Part shown: positions 1-9,750 of the stretch, one piece after another
Layout: each line of letters starts with the position of its first letter
Numbering within the stretch: position 1 is the stretch's first letter
Source: Porticoccus sp041581635
GTDB lineage: Bacteria; Pseudomonadota; Gammaproteobacteria; Pseudomonadales; Porticoccaceae
DNA length: 59,293 nt
Reading direction: 5' to 3'
Assembly (NCBI GenBank): GCA_041581635.1
Contig: JBFICW010000013.1
Coordinates: 1 to 59,293, forward strand
Notes under the pieces: generated by a model
The model's database searches: none
What the model was told of the DNA's origin: nothing
Seen by the model: only the letters and a program-made list of their open reading frames with translations
Program-made: the position numbers and the translations under genes

Positions 1-1995
1 ATTGGAGCCCGTCACGACACCGACCACCGCACCGCCAGCATCCCAACCATCGGCACCAGAGGTGTCGTTGGACAACACGCCGCTGGCCGCATCGACATTC
101 AGCGTATCGCCTTCGGTGACATTGCCTGAATCAAGCACTGCAAGGGGTACGTCATCAGTAATGCTGACCGTAATAACTTCTGAGGACTGAACACCATCAG
201 TGGCTGATGAATCTCCATCTGTATCAGTCAGGATAACGTCAAAACTTTCCGTTAACGTGTTTTCACCATTACCTGATGTGTGAGCTTCATTTGCCTCTAA
301 GGTATATTTATAGGTAATAACGCCTGTGCCGGCATTGTAGTCGGTAATTTCGAAGGTGTTACCCAAAGGTGTGGTAAAACTCGGGTCGGCAACGAGCGCA
401 CCACCACTGATTATCAAGTGACCATCGATGGTTACATCACCAACGCCATCAGGTGCTACGACAGTAAATGTATTGCTATCGTAGGTATTACCGCTCTGAT
501 CTGAGCCGTTAGGGCTGAGGTCGTCTTCATCGACAACAAGGTCTGCACCTTCACCATTAATTCCATTGATAACAACACCACTATCGCCACCAAAAATAGT
601 GATTGTCAATGTGGTTGTTTGAGGGGTGTTGTACCCATCACTGACAGTATAAGTAAACTGATCCTCAACTTGCTCACCAGACGTCAGCTCAGCTGTTAAC
701 GGACCTGCCACATAGTCATAAGTACCATCCGCACCAATCGTCAGGGTACCGTAAAGACCATTTATCACGGTTCCATTTGCGGATGTTGTGCCTTCGGCTA
801 CTGCAAGGTTTTCATCAGCATCTTGAATATTAATGATTTTAAGTGTGTCACCATCCACATCAGTATCGGCTTGATCTGCAAAATCCAATACATCTGATGG
901 ATCACCAGAGTGATCGAACGACACCAACACACTCCCAGAAGTAGAGGGAAAATCTTGGACTTCTTCGCCAGCTTCTGCTTGCAACCAGTTTGTATCAGGA
1001 TTAGCTTCTGGCGTTGTGTCATCGTCAAAAATGGTGACAGTCGCACTATTCGACGCAGGATTTACCGTCGCATTCGAGGCCGAAAGGATTTCAATGGAGA
1101 AATTTTCATTACCCTCGTCAAAATGATCCTCAATGATGGTCACAGTTACGGGAAACGTTGTTTCTCCCGCAGGAATAGTCACTGTGTATGTCAAATCTGG
1201 ACTGGGCCCATCTTGCCAATCACTAGGGTTCTTAGCAGTTCCTTCTACCAACTGATAAGTTACCGTCACGTCCTGATTAAAGGGTTGATCCAACTGCAGC
1301 AAAAACGTGATTTGCTTGCCACCTTCACTAGTACCCTCGAGGATACTCGCTGAATTGCCACTAACGATTACTGGGTAGTCAGGCGTTGGAGTCGTGGGTG
1401 GTTCACCACCAGTTGGCGGCTCTTGAACATCAATTTCAACTTGAACGGAAACACTGACCAGCGGTAGCGAATCAGCTACATCCGAGTCTGCGGTAGGATC
1501 AACAAGAGGAGGCGGGATATAGTTAGGGTCAATGCCCGCAGTAGGCGTTACTTCACCACCATTGAGCAAAAACTGTAATCCCTGGCCAATTTCATCACCA
1601 CTACCACCAGCTTCACCTGCAGCCGGTGCTTCCTGTTCGTCAGAAATATCTTCGCCAGCTTCTAGGGCTGCAAGCAAGCCCTGGAATTCAGGGTTTTCTT
1701 CTTCGTAGCCTTCAACCAAAGAGAGTTGATGGTAGTTACCTTGATTAACTTCAAAAGTACCACCGCTAGATAATTGACGAACCGAGCCATCTGCAAATGT
1801 CAGGACAACATGTGAGCCATCAGTCACTTGCAGGACATCGCCCTCATGTACAGGGTCGCCAGGGTTGAGTTCACGAAGGGATCCATCGGCTGAGACTACG
1901 ACGACAGTTGCGCCCTCTGTTGAGGTTACGAACCCTACCGCTTGAGTGTTCACATTCGACTCAGTAACAGTTTCTTCATTCACTTGATTGTCCAT
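1..1995 (-). CDS. LapA-type giant adhesin, N-terminal part (continues beyond the window)
   Basis: The minus strand is open from an ATG at 1995 to the window edge, giving 665 codons with no stop. Residues about 18-90 match the LapA retention module, which holds the adhesin in its outer-membrane exporter (ADGSLREL, GDVLQV, FADGSVRQL are visible). An APAAGEAG stretch follows, with PAAG at residues 124-127 (bases 1615-1626); this is the dialanine site cut by the periplasmic protease LapG in the Lap biofilm system. Further on come a Calx-beta-like region (about 250-350) and VCBS/cadherin-like repeats rich in Asp, Gly and Thr. The gene lies 62 bases downstream of the tolC-like gene, so it is very probably the substrate of that secretion system. 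No lapD or lapG is in the window. The C-terminal RTX secretion signal must lie to the left. Confidence 0.88.
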   Translation of the reverse strand, partial: MDNQVNEETVTESNVNTQAVGFVTSTEGATVVVVSADGSLRELNPGDPVHEGDVLQVTDGSHVVLTFADGSVRQLSSGGTFEVNQGNYHQLSLVEGYEEENPEFQGLLAALEAGEDISDEQEAPAAGEAGGSGDEIGQGLQFLLNGGEVTPTAGIDPNYIPPPLVDPTADSDVADSLPLVSVSVQVEIDVQEPPTGGEPPTTPTPDYPVIVSGNSASILEGTSEGGKQITFLLQLDQPFNQDVTVTYQLVEGTAKNPSDWQDGPSPDLTYTVTIPAGETTFPVTVTIIEDHFDEGNENFSIEILSASNATVNPASNSATVTIFDDDTTPEANPDTNWLQAEAGEEVQDFPSTSGSVLVSFDHSGDPSDVLDFADQADTDVDGDTLKIINIQDADENLAVAEGTTSANGTVINGLYGTLTIGADGTYDYVAGPLTAELTSGEQVEDQFTYTVSDGYNTPQTTTLTITIFGGDSGVVINGINGEGADLVVDEDDLSPNGSDQSGNTYDSNTFTVVAPDGVGDVTIDGHLIISGGALVADPSFTTPLGNTFEITDYNAGTGVITYKYTLEANEAHTSGNGENTLTESFDVILTDTDGDSSATDGVQSSEVITVSITDDVPLAVLDSGNVTEGDTLNVDAASGVLSNDTSGADGWDAGGAVVGVVTGSN

Positions 1996-2057
1996 TTCTT
2001 TACCCTCTCGGTTTAACCCGGTCCTTATCTAACTTAGCTGTGTTAACTAGCTGTTGT

Positions 2058-3371
2058 TTACAGTTCCACACCAACGGTATAGAGCAGCTCACCCATTGCA
2101 TGGAACAAACGATATTCGTTAGCTAGTAAGTTGTGTTGTGCCGCAGCAAGTGACTGCCTTGCCGTGATCATTTCATTTTCGGTATTTAGTAGGTCGAGCA
2201 GTGTTCTACGACCCAAATCAAACTGCTTAACATAGGCATCTTTAGTAGCTTGAGAATCTTGTACGTAATCTTCCAATGATGGAATCTGATCGCGAACAGC
2301 TTCATAGGCAACCCAAGCTAGACGAGTTTCCTGTTCAACCTGGCGATGTGTGTTATTGCGAATTTCTTTGGCTTTTTCTACCAAATGAGCGAACTGTTGT
2401 TTACGCGCTTCATCAGAGCGACCACGGAACAGGTTGTAACGCATCCGCAACATCACTTTGAGATCATCAACCTGTTCATCCACACCATCGATATTGTCGT
2501 TAAGGTCTCTTTCCAGCTCTACGTGGAAGTGTGGGTAAAAGGCGCTTTTTGTTTGCTCGTACTGATAGGTTACGGCATCTATATCAGAACCAGACGATTT
2601 TAACAGTGGGTGGTTGTCTACCGCTTTTTCTACTGCGCCTTCTACAGAGGGTGGTAGATATTTGCGATAAGAACCCGGATTTGTAAGCTCACCCTCAGCT
2701 GGGTACCGACCAACCACACGCTGGAAATTTGTTTTTGAATCCAGCAGATTGGCGGTTTGATTAATTACATTCGTTTTAGCCAGTGCTAGACGGCCAGAAA
2801 TTTGATCCAGGTCAGCATGACTACCTACACCTGAATCAAAACGCTTTTTCATGCGGTCATATATTTCTTGGTGTGTACCTAAGGTTTGTTTAGCAAGATC
2901 TAGTATTTCTTGCTGCTTCATAACCTCCAGGTAATTTCTAACGACCTCTAGAGCGATATCTTCGCCAACCGAGTCTGCACGGTGAGTCGCACTTTCGTGA
3001 CGTGAAATCTGGTTTTTATGTTCGTTTGGTGTACTGAAACCATCAAATACCAGCTGTCGAACATTTAACTGTGCTTCGTGGCGTTCCAGTTCATTTCGAG
3101 TACGGTCAGGGTCTGAGAAAGTACGAGATGTGGGATCACGTTCCTGAAAGCCAATACCTGCAGTAACATCAACGGTGGGATAGTAGCCGCCTAGCGCCTC
3201 GCGAATTTGACGCTCACGAGCATCAACTTCTCTCAGCTGCGTAAGAACTTCTGGGTTTGTTTGAATGGTTTGGGCAATAGCGTCACGCAAATCGAGGGTA
3301 TCGGCATTCAAATTAAATGAAAACCCCGCAATACCTGCTAATAAGACTGTTAAAAAATGGCGCTGCAACAT
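2058..3371 (-). CDS. TolC family outer-membrane channel of a type I secretion system (LapE-like)
   Basis: A 437-aa protein with a signal peptide (MLQRHFLTVLLAGIAG, cut near LNA) followed by the two repeated OEP/TolC helical-barrel halves. DLRDAIAQTIQTNPEVL is the usual start of this family, and long Gln/Glu-rich helices fill the rest. It should form the outer-membrane and periplasmic tunnel for the adhesin encoded just downstream. Length is typical for the family. It is separated from the upstream hlyD-like gene by 294 bases holding a direct repeat, so it may have its own promoter and be co-transcribed with the adhesin. The family assignment is firm; the LapE role is inferred from context. 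Confidence 0.9.
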   Translation of the reverse strand: MLQRHFLTVLLAGIAGFSFNLNADTLDLRDAIAQTIQTNPEVLTQLREVDARERQIREALGGYYPTVDVTAGIGFQERDPTSRTFSDPDRTRNELERHEAQLNVRQLVFDGFSTPNEHKNQISRHESATHRADSVGEDIALEVVRNYLEVMKQQEILDLAKQTLGTHQEIYDRMKKRFDSGVGSHADLDQISGRLALAKTNVINQTANLLDSKTNFQRVVGRYPAEGELTNPGSYRKYLPPSVEGAVEKAVDNHPLLKSSGSDIDAVTYQYEQTKSAFYPHFHVELERDLNDNIDGVDEQVDDLKVMLRMRYNLFRGRSDEARKQQFAHLVEKAKEIRNNTHRQVEQETRLAWVAYEAVRDQIPSLEDYVQDSQATKDAYVKQFDLGRRTLLDLLNTENEMITARQSLAAAQHNLLANEYRLFHAMGELLYTVGVEL

Positions 3372-3665
3372 AATAGTTTTCCTTCACTGTAGGACTTGGT
3401 TTTACACAAACCCCACAAACTCTAGACTACCTCTGTAGTAGGTTTATGGAGCATAACTTTGGCTTTTACATACTCTTCGGTTAACGAAAAATGTACGAGC
3501 CTTATGCCCCTAAATTTAAACGAATTCTCTAATATGATTTGTATCACAAACCAAATAGGAACTAGTTACCGTTTAGGTGCGACAAAATACCGTTTAGGTC
3601 ATTTATACATATAATTCAACGTTATCCAATAGTTATGGATATAAAACGCACAAAATTGAAAATTT
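3372..3665. promoter_or_regulatory. AT-rich intergenic region with a 12-bp direct repeat upstream of the tolC-like gene
   Basis: This gap between the hlyD-like and tolC-like genes has no convincing ORF. It contains two exact copies of TACCGTTTAGGT, at 3567-3578 and 3588-3599, whose starts are 21 bases apart, so both lie on the same face of the helix. That layout suits a tandem binding site for a dimeric regulator. The copies are about 200 bases upstream of the tolC-like start. No regulator could be assigned from the motif. Confidence 0.4.
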
Positions 3666-5030
3666 TTAGCGCTCTCGAAAAGCCAGCTCTTTTGTCTTAA
3701 GAATTGGCTTAAGCAAGTAATCTAGAATAGTCTTCTTGCCGGTCAAAATATCCACTTGAACTGTCATGCCCGGGATAATGGGTAGTGGATCTTCTGCATT
3801 GCCAAGGTGATTATCTAGTGTCTGCAACCGAACCTGATAGTAACTAACCCCCTCCTCGTCAACGATGGTGTCAGGGCTAATATGAACAACTTTTGCTGGC
3901 AGGCTACCGTGAATAGAAAAATCATAGGCTGTAAACTTCACCGTAGCCTGTTGTTCTGGGTGTATAAATGCAATGTCTGAAGGCCGAACCCTTGCATCAA
4001 CCAGCAATGAATCATCAAAAGGTACTATCTCAACAATATCCATACCTGGCTGAATAATACCGCCGATGGTGCTTACTTTAAGCTGCTTCACGGTGCCTTT
4101 CATTGGTGAACGTACAACCGTTCTATCTACTCTGTCCTCCAGTGCCTCATTACTTTGCTGAATACGACCCAGCTCGGACATAATTTCATTCAGCTCGCCC
4201 CGTGATTCACTGGCAAAACTTTGAGCACGAGTTTCAACATTCTTTTTTACTTCGCTGTATGCAGACTCAAGCTGATAAATTGCAATAGCAGCTCTCCCAA
4301 GCTCACCTTTTAGGTCATTAACCTGGCGCTCTAAACGAAGAAGCTCTACATGGGATACGGCACCCTCTGCAACGAGGGGGCGAGTGAAATTTAATTCACG
4401 TTTGAGTAGGTCATAACTATCTGAAAGGCTCTGTTTATTCACCTTAGCTGAAGATAGTTCCTGATATGCTTGAGACGCCTTTTGATTCAGAATTTCTAAT
4501 TCTGACAAATGCTCTTCTTTCCGTGAGTTATAGAGTGCCCGCTCACTAATCACCAAGGAGGAATCACGAACACCCTGTAGCTTGGCCAATTCTGCATCAA
4601 AATCGGTATTATTAGCCTCTGCTCTTAATCTAGCGGCTTTAACAATAAACTGCTCGGCCTGAAGTGTGCGCTCTTTATATGTGGATGAAAAAATGGTGTC
4701 GTCTATTTGCAGTAACGGTTGACCTCGCTCAACAACATCGCCAACAGAGACGAAGGTTTTTGCCAAAATCCCTCCTTCGAGATTTTGTACAACCTGTAGA
4801 TCACTGGACGGCACAATCTTCCCTTCACCGCGAGTAAATTCATCGACAACGGCAAGGCTTGCCCAGGTCAACATAATGATGATGAGTGCAGCAATTATCC
4901 AAAGAAGTGATTGAGCAATAAACGGAGACTGTTTTAACACGGCCTCCGAAGAGTACGACATGTATTTTAAATCAGTTGAGGGGGTTTGATTAAACTGACG
5001 ACGTAGTTTGTCCAGCTGCTCATCTAACAT
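3666..5030 (-). CDS. HlyD family periplasmic adaptor of the type I secretion system (LapC-like)
   Basis: A 454-aa membrane-fusion protein: a short cytoplasmic N-terminus, one membrane helix at about residues 38-60 (LLWIIAALIIIMLTWASLAV), a lipoyl/barrel half (GEGKIVPSSDLQVVQNLEGG), a long coiled-coil hairpin over about residues 100-290, and the second barrel half ending in a C-terminal beta domain (PIIPGMTVQVDILTG is the characteristic HlyD/PrtE end). It bridges the ABC exporter and the TolC-like channel. Its ATG overlaps the stop codon of the exporter gene by one base (TGATG), so the two are translationally coupled. Confidence 0.92.
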   Translation of the reverse strand: MLDEQLDKLRRQFNQTPSTDLKYMSYSSEAVLKQSPFIAQSLLWIIAALIIIMLTWASLAVVDEFTRGEGKIVPSSDLQVVQNLEGGILAKTFVSVGDVVERGQPLLQIDDTIFSSTYKERTLQAEQFIVKAARLRAEANNTDFDAELAKLQGVRDSSLVISERALYNSRKEEHLSELEILNQKASQAYQELSSAKVNKQSLSDSYDLLKRELNFTRPLVAEGAVSHVELLRLERQVNDLKGELGRAAIAIYQLESAYSEVKKNVETRAQSFASESRGELNEIMSELGRIQQSNEALEDRVDRTVVRSPMKGTVKQLKVSTIGGIIQPGMDIVEIVPFDDSLLVDARVRPSDIAFIHPEQQATVKFTAYDFSIHGSLPAKVVHISPDTIVDEEGVSYYQVRLQTLDNHLGNAEDPLPIIPGMTVQVDILTGKKTILDYLLKPILKTKELAFRER

Positions 5031-7192
5031 CAGGCCTTACCCCTTACAGAACCCGTCTTCAATGCTTCGAGAACCTTTTCTTTGGGGCCATCCGCAACGA
5101 TTGCACCCTTATCCATGACAATCAGTCGGTCGACCAAGTCGAGCATATTCATTTTATGAGTAATTAATATGACAGTGCTATCTTCAAATTCAGACTTGAT
5201 TTGCTGGAGCATTTTTACTTCAGTACCCTGATCCATGGCCGCTGTGGGCTCATCCATCAAAAGCACCCGAGGGCTTCTCAAAAAGACCCTGGATAAGGCA
5301 ATAGCGCTTCGCTGCCCTCCAGACAATGTCTCACCCCGCTCACCAACAGGCATTTCAAAACCGAGGGGATGGCTATTAACCAACTCAAGAATTCCAGCCT
5401 TAGTCGCAGCTTCCACCACTTCCTGATCAGAGATAGCATTTAAGCCAAAGGTTATATTTTCTCTAACAGTACCAAAAAACAACTTGGCATCTTGTGCCAC
5501 ATATCCAACATTTGAACGGAGGTCGGCTGGATCCAATTGTTGAGCGTCAAACCCATCTACTAATACAGCGCCATTTGACGGATCATAGAGACGTATCAAC
5601 ATCTTAGCCAAGGTTGATTTTCCCGAGCCGATGCGACCAATGATCCCTACCTTTTCACCCGCCTTAATAGAAACACTGATATTCTCAAGCGCTGGGGCTG
5701 GCTGCTCGGGATAAGAAAAGGTAACGTTCTTAAATTGAATATTCCCATCAAAGATTGGGCGGTGTAGATAGCGTTTGTCGTGCTCACGCTCAACGGGTAG
5801 CTTCATGACCTCATCAAGCGACTTCAAGGTAGCTTCGGCATGGTCATAACTCACCAGAAGACTGGCCACCTGACTCAACGGAGCCAAGGCTCGCCCATTC
5901 AGTATCACGCAAGCGATTAATCCACCCAGCGTTAGACTCTGATCAGAGATTAAGTAAACGCCCAATACAACGATAGCCACCATCGCTATTTGTTGAAGGA
6001 ACTGCACCGTTTGCAAAGCACCATTCGATGTAACACGAGATTGCAAGCTCCATTGAGAGACGTATCCGACTGATTGTTCCCAAACACGCTGTACCTGACT
6101 CTCGGCACCCATTGTTTTTATGGTTTCTACGCCAACCAAACTTTCAATTAAGGTGGCATTTTTCTTGGCACTGCCACGCATTACATTTTCAATGGTTGGA
6201 CGAAGCTTTTGTTGTGCTCGATAGGCAACAAACAATGCCAGTGGAAAAATCACGATAGGGACTAAGACCAGCCAACTGCCGAGATAAAAGATAAAGGCAA
6301 GAAATAACACGACAAAGGGCAAGTCGATCAGTGTGAGCATGGTTGAGGAGGTCACGAAATTACGCAGCGTATCGAAATCGTGAAGTCTTGAGGCAAAGGC
6401 ACCCGTTGAATTTGGGCGCGCCAGCATTTTAAGGTTCAAGACCTTCTCAAATAACTGGGCAGATAAGACAACATCCGTTCGTTTGGCCGCAAGTTCGACC
6501 AGGTAGGCACGCAATAACTTCAAAGCCAAGTCGAAGAGATAGACAATTACTACGCCAATAGCGAGCGCCCACAGTGTTTCGACGGCATTATTAGGCACCA
6601 CCCTGTCGTACACATTCATGACAAACAAGGGTTGAGCTAACACAAATAAATTAATCAAAAAAGAAGCGATAAGAACATCGCGATAAATTTTCCAGGAGCT
6701 TTTTAATACACCCCAAAACCAGTGCTCGTGGCCATCTTTGTAGATCTTAGGCGTGCGGGAATCAAATTGTTGCATGGGCCTCAAATAAAACACATGGCCA
6801 CTATAATTGCCGAGTAACTCCTGATAGTTAACCTGGACAGGCTCATGAGTCTCCGGGTCTATGATGACTGCAAGCCCTAGCTTGGCATCGACCTCTGACA
6901 AAACGACGGCATCGCCGCTTTTAAGGATCAAGATGACAGGCAATACTTCTTTCGGGATTTTCTCCAGATCCCGTGTCAGAAGAATAGAAGCAAGGCCTGC
7001 CCGATTGGCAGCGCGATTAAACAGCGATGGGGATAACTTTCCGTCATCCAGAGGCAGGCCGGAAGAAATTGCGGCAGTAGATGTTGGCCGACCCTCAAGG
7101 CTGGCAACCAACAACAGACACTCCATTAAACCATGGGCCGCAACAGCGCCAGAGTTTCCTTGAAGTTTTACTTCTATTTCGGGCTTATTCAT
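5030..7192 (-). CDS. Type I secretion ABC permease/ATPase (LapB/HlyB-like)
   Basis: From the ATG at 7192 the protein is 720 aa. The N-terminus (about 1-140) resembles the C39-peptidase-like domain of HlyB/LapB exporters, which binds substrate and does not cleave. A six-helix ABC exporter domain follows (about 150-430), then the ATPase with Walker A GRIGSGKST, signature LSGGQR and Walker B VLLMDEPTAAMD. The frame stays open upstream to 7312, but those extra 40 residues (rich in Ile, Tyr and Trp) do not fit the family and reach almost to the start of divergent dusA, so I prefer 7192. It energises export of the adhesin encoded at 1-1995. Confidence 0.92.
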   Translation of the reverse strand: MNKPEIEVKLQGNSGAVAAHGLMECLLLVASLEGRPTSTAAISSGLPLDDGKLSPSLFNRAANRAGLASILLTRDLEKIPKEVLPVILILKSGDAVVLSEVDAKLGLAVIIDPETHEPVQVNYQELLGNYSGHVFYLRPMQQFDSRTPKIYKDGHEHWFWGVLKSSWKIYRDVLIASFLINLFVLAQPLFVMNVYDRVVPNNAVETLWALAIGVVIVYLFDLALKLLRAYLVELAAKRTDVVLSAQLFEKVLNLKMLARPNSTGAFASRLHDFDTLRNFVTSSTMLTLIDLPFVVLFLAFIFYLGSWLVLVPIVIFPLALFVAYRAQQKLRPTIENVMRGSAKKNATLIESLVGVETIKTMGAESQVQRVWEQSVGYVSQWSLQSRVTSNGALQTVQFLQQIAMVAIVVLGVYLISDQSLTLGGLIACVILNGRALAPLSQVASLLVSYDHAEATLKSLDEVMKLPVEREHDKRYLHRPIFDGNIQFKNVTFSYPEQPAPALENISVSIKAGEKVGIIGRIGSGKSTLAKMLIRLYDPSNGAVLVDGFDAQQLDPADLRSNVGYVAQDAKLFFGTVRENITFGLNAISDQEVVEAATKAGILELVNSHPLGFEMPVGERGETLSGGQRSAIALSRVFLRSPRVLLMDEPTAAMDQGTEVKMLQQIKSEFEDSTVILITHKMNMLDLVDRLIVMDKGAIVADGPKEKVLEALKTGSVRGKA

Positions 7193-7329
7193 TGATGCTT
7201 CTTGATTAAAATTATTGTGACAACTCGCGCGCCATGCTATCACGCGGGGTTTATATACCCAATACAGCAATATTATATAATTTACCGATATAATGGCGAG
7301 CTTTACAGGCAAGCATCTTCATTCATCCT

Positions 7330-8328
7330 ATGTCCGCTTTACCAAGATTGGCTCCCCAAAAAATAAGCCGCCGCTTTTCAGTCGCGCCAATGATGGACTG
7401 GACAGACCGTTTTTGTCGGCATTTTCACCGCTTGCTCAGCAAGGAAACATTACTCTATACCGAGATGGTGACTACCGGTGCATTAATACATGGCGACAGC
7501 CATCGCCACCTTTACTACGATGAAAACCAGCACCCTATCGCCCTTCAACTGGGAGGCAGCGACCCCAAAGATCTGGCAACAAGTGCCCGCCTTGCCAGTA
7601 AATACAGTTATGACGAAATAAATTTAAATTGTGGATGCCCCAGCGACCGTGTTCAATCGGGCAAATTTGGCGCAATCCTCATGAGTGATGCCAAACTTGT
7701 CGCAGATTGCTTTTCCGCAATGCAGGAAGCCACTGATACCCCTGTCACCATAAAGCAACGTATAGGTATAGATGAACAGGATAGCTACCAATTTCTTTGT
7801 GATTTTACTGGCACAGTGGCCAATGCTGGATGCCAAACCTTCATCGTACATGCCCGCAAAGCATGGCTTAAGGGCCTGAGCCCAAAACAAAACAGAGAGA
7901 TTCCACCGCTCGACTATGATCGAGTCTACCAACTTAAGCGGGACTTCCCAGAACTGGAAATTATTATCAATGGCGGAATAAAGACACTCGACGATACAAT
8001 GATCCATCTTGAGCACGTAGATGGCGTGATGATCGGCCGAGAGGCCTACCACAACCCTTACCTGCTAGCTGATGTGGACAGAACCCTATACCATAGTGAA
8101 GATCCGCCCCCAAGTCGCTTACAGGTATTGGAGCTGTTTTCAGACTTTGTTGGGAATGAAATAGAGTCAGGCATCAAGCTAAGCCATATGACTCGTCATA
8201 TATTAGGGTTATATCAGGGTGTCCCTGGCGCACGAAAATTCAGGCGTTATATCAGTGAACATGCGCATCTCCCCAATGCTGATACCGATGTTCTACATCG
8301 AGCATTAGGCAGTATGAGTAATACGTAA
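7330..8328 (+). CDS. dusA: tRNA-dihydrouridine synthase A
   Basis: A 332-aa FMN-dependent enzyme that reduces uridine in the D-loop of tRNAs (U20/U20a for DusA). The DusA-type opening FSVAPMMDWTDRFCR is clear, as is the catalytic segment NLNCGCPSDRVQSG (Cys101/Cys103) in the TIM barrel. The phosphate-binding part IINGGI and DGVMIGREAYHNPY follow, then the helical C-terminal domain. The length matches E. coli DusA. It is divergent from the T1SS operon and followed 18 bases later by tal, a pairing also found in pseudomonads. Confidence 0.95.
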   Translation: MSALPRLAPQKISRRFSVAPMMDWTDRFCRHFHRLLSKETLLYTEMVTTGALIHGDSHRHLYYDENQHPIALQLGGSDPKDLATSARLASKYSYDEINLNCGCPSDRVQSGKFGAILMSDAKLVADCFSAMQEATDTPVTIKQRIGIDEQDSYQFLCDFTGTVANAGCQTFIVHARKAWLKGLSPKQNREIPPLDYDRVYQLKRDFPELEIIINGGIKTLDDTMIHLEHVDGVMIGREAYHNPYLLADVDRTLYHSEDPPPSRLQVLELFSDFVGNEIESGIKLSHMTRHILGLYQGVPGARKFRRYISEHAHLPNADTDVLHRALGSMSNT

Positions 8329-8346
8329 TTCAAAGACAGAAGCCAT

Positions 8347-9303
8347 ATGAAACCAAGTAAATTAGACCAACTTAGAGAGATGACCGTCGTCGTTGCCGAT
8401 ACCGGTGATATTGAAGCGATACGCCAATATCAACCTATTGATGCTACCACGAACCCCTCGCTGTTATTAAAGGCCGCTCAACTACCCCAGTATCAACCGC
8501 TTTTAACAGAAAGCATTAAAACTGCCAGACAAACAGGCAGTAGCAATTTGATGTCTGACAGTATGGATGAACTCTCGGTCAGAATTGGCAGAGAAATCCT
8601 ACAGGTTGTTCCGGGCAGGGTGTCTACAGAAATTGATGCACGTCTCTCTTTCGATACGGCAGCAACGGTAGAGCGTGGCAAGCGACTGGTTGAACGTTAT
8701 CGGCAAGCTGGTATCGACACCGATCGAATATTACTGAAAATAGCATCGACCTGGGAAGGCATTCGCGCCGCAGAACAGCTCGAGAAAGACGGTATTCAAT
8801 GTAATTTAACGCTACTGTTTAGTTTTGAACAAGCCGCCGCCGCCGCTGATGCCGGTGCGTTTTTAATCTCCCCTTTTGTTGGTCGCATTCTCGACTGGCA
8901 TAAGAACAATGGTGGCGCTTCCGCGTATTTACCCCAAGAAGACCCCGGCGTTGTCTCTGTTAAAACCATTTATAATTTTTACCGCCAAAAAGGCTACGAA
9001 ACCATAGTAATGGGCGCCAGCTTCCGTAACACCGGTGAAATTGAAGCACTAGCAGGCTGCGACCGTCTAACCATTAGCCCTCAACTTCTAGAACAACTCA
9101 GCAACGACTACGGTGAGCTACCCCTCAGTCTAAGCTCAGAGAGAACGGGCGAAGATATAAGTAGCCCTGTTGTTGGCGAACCGGAGTTCCGCTATCAGAT
9201 GAACTCAAATGCGATGGCTACAGAGAAATTATCGGAGGGTATTCGGAACTTTGTGGCAGACCAGGTCAAACTTGAGAACATGCTCAGGGAGCTAGCGAAT
9301 TGA
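8347..9303 (+). CDS. tal: Transaldolase
   Basis: A 318-aa class I transaldolase (TalB type) of the pentose phosphate pathway, moving a dihydroxyacetone unit between sedoheptulose 7-phosphate and glyceraldehyde 3-phosphate. Visible hallmarks are DATTNPSLLLKAA near the start, the Schiff-base lysine in ILLKIASTWEG (Lys131, equivalent to Lys132 of E. coli TalB), and CNLTLLFSFEQA. It is full length and cytoplasmic. Its stop overlaps the TTG start of the next gene. Confidence 0.96.
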   Translation: MKPSKLDQLREMTVVVADTGDIEAIRQYQPIDATTNPSLLLKAAQLPQYQPLLTESIKTARQTGSSNLMSDSMDELSVRIGREILQVVPGRVSTEIDARLSFDTAATVERGKRLVERYRQAGIDTDRILLKIASTWEGIRAAEQLEKDGIQCNLTLLFSFEQAAAAADAGAFLISPFVGRILDWHKNNGGASAYLPQEDPGVVSVKTIYNFYRQKGYETIVMGASFRNTGEIEALAGCDRLTISPQLLEQLSNDYGELPLSLSSERTGEDISSPVVGEPEFRYQMNSNAMATEKLSEGIRNFVADQVKLENMLRELAN

Positions 9304-9749
9304 TTGATCGCATTAAACAGTTTTTCACTGCCGAGATCGTCAAGCAAGGTGGAGACATAGAGCACCAGCAAAGATTGGCTGCCGCTTCCCTAATGGTTGA
9401 GATCATGGTGATTGATCGTCAGCTAGACAACACCGAAAGAGAAGTCATCAGACGGTTACTGGAAAAACAATTTGAATTGAGCAAGGAAGACATCGACCAA
9501 CTGGTGAAACTGGCACATCAAGAAGTTGCTGAATCAACCTCGCTCTATCAATTTACCCGGCTAATCAATGATCACTTTGATAAACAAAAAAAAGTAGGGC
9601 TCATTGAAAATCTGTGGCGAGTTGCCTATGCAGACAATGAACTTGATAAACATGAAGAGGCAATGATCAGGCGAATTGCAGAGCTTATCTATGTCTCACA
9701 TTCTGATTTTGTCCGCACCAAACACCTCGCCGGGAACAGCCAAGTTTAA
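9300..9749 (+). CDS. TerB-like (tellurite resistance family) cytoplasmic protein
   Basis: A 149-aa all-helical protein of the TerB / DjlA-N-like family. VEIMVIDRQLDNTEREVI and the later ADNELDKHEEAMIRRIAE are the two internally similar Asp/Glu-rich helical motifs of that fold. It starts with TTG at 9300 and overlaps the tal stop by four bases (TTGA), which suggests coupled translation. No other ter genes are nearby, so tellurite resistance should not be assumed; in this setting the fold is probably a general metal- or membrane-stress domain. Confidence 0.75.
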   Translation: MIDRIKQFFTAEIVKQGGDIEHQQRLAAASLMVEIMVIDRQLDNTEREVIRRLLEKQFELSKEDIDQLVKLAHQEVAESTSLYQFTRLINDHFDKQKKVGLIENLWRVAYADNELDKHEEAMIRRIAELIYVSHSDFVRTKHLAGNSQV

Positions 9750-9750
9750 G

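Noticed and set aside
7192..7312. Forty extra N-terminal residues in the longest exporter frame
   Set aside because: They do not fit the family and reach almost to the divergent dusA start; the ATG at 7192 gives a normal exporter.
9300..9749. Tellurite resistance system
   Set aside because: Only a TerB-like protein is present; no terC, terD or terA gene is nearby.
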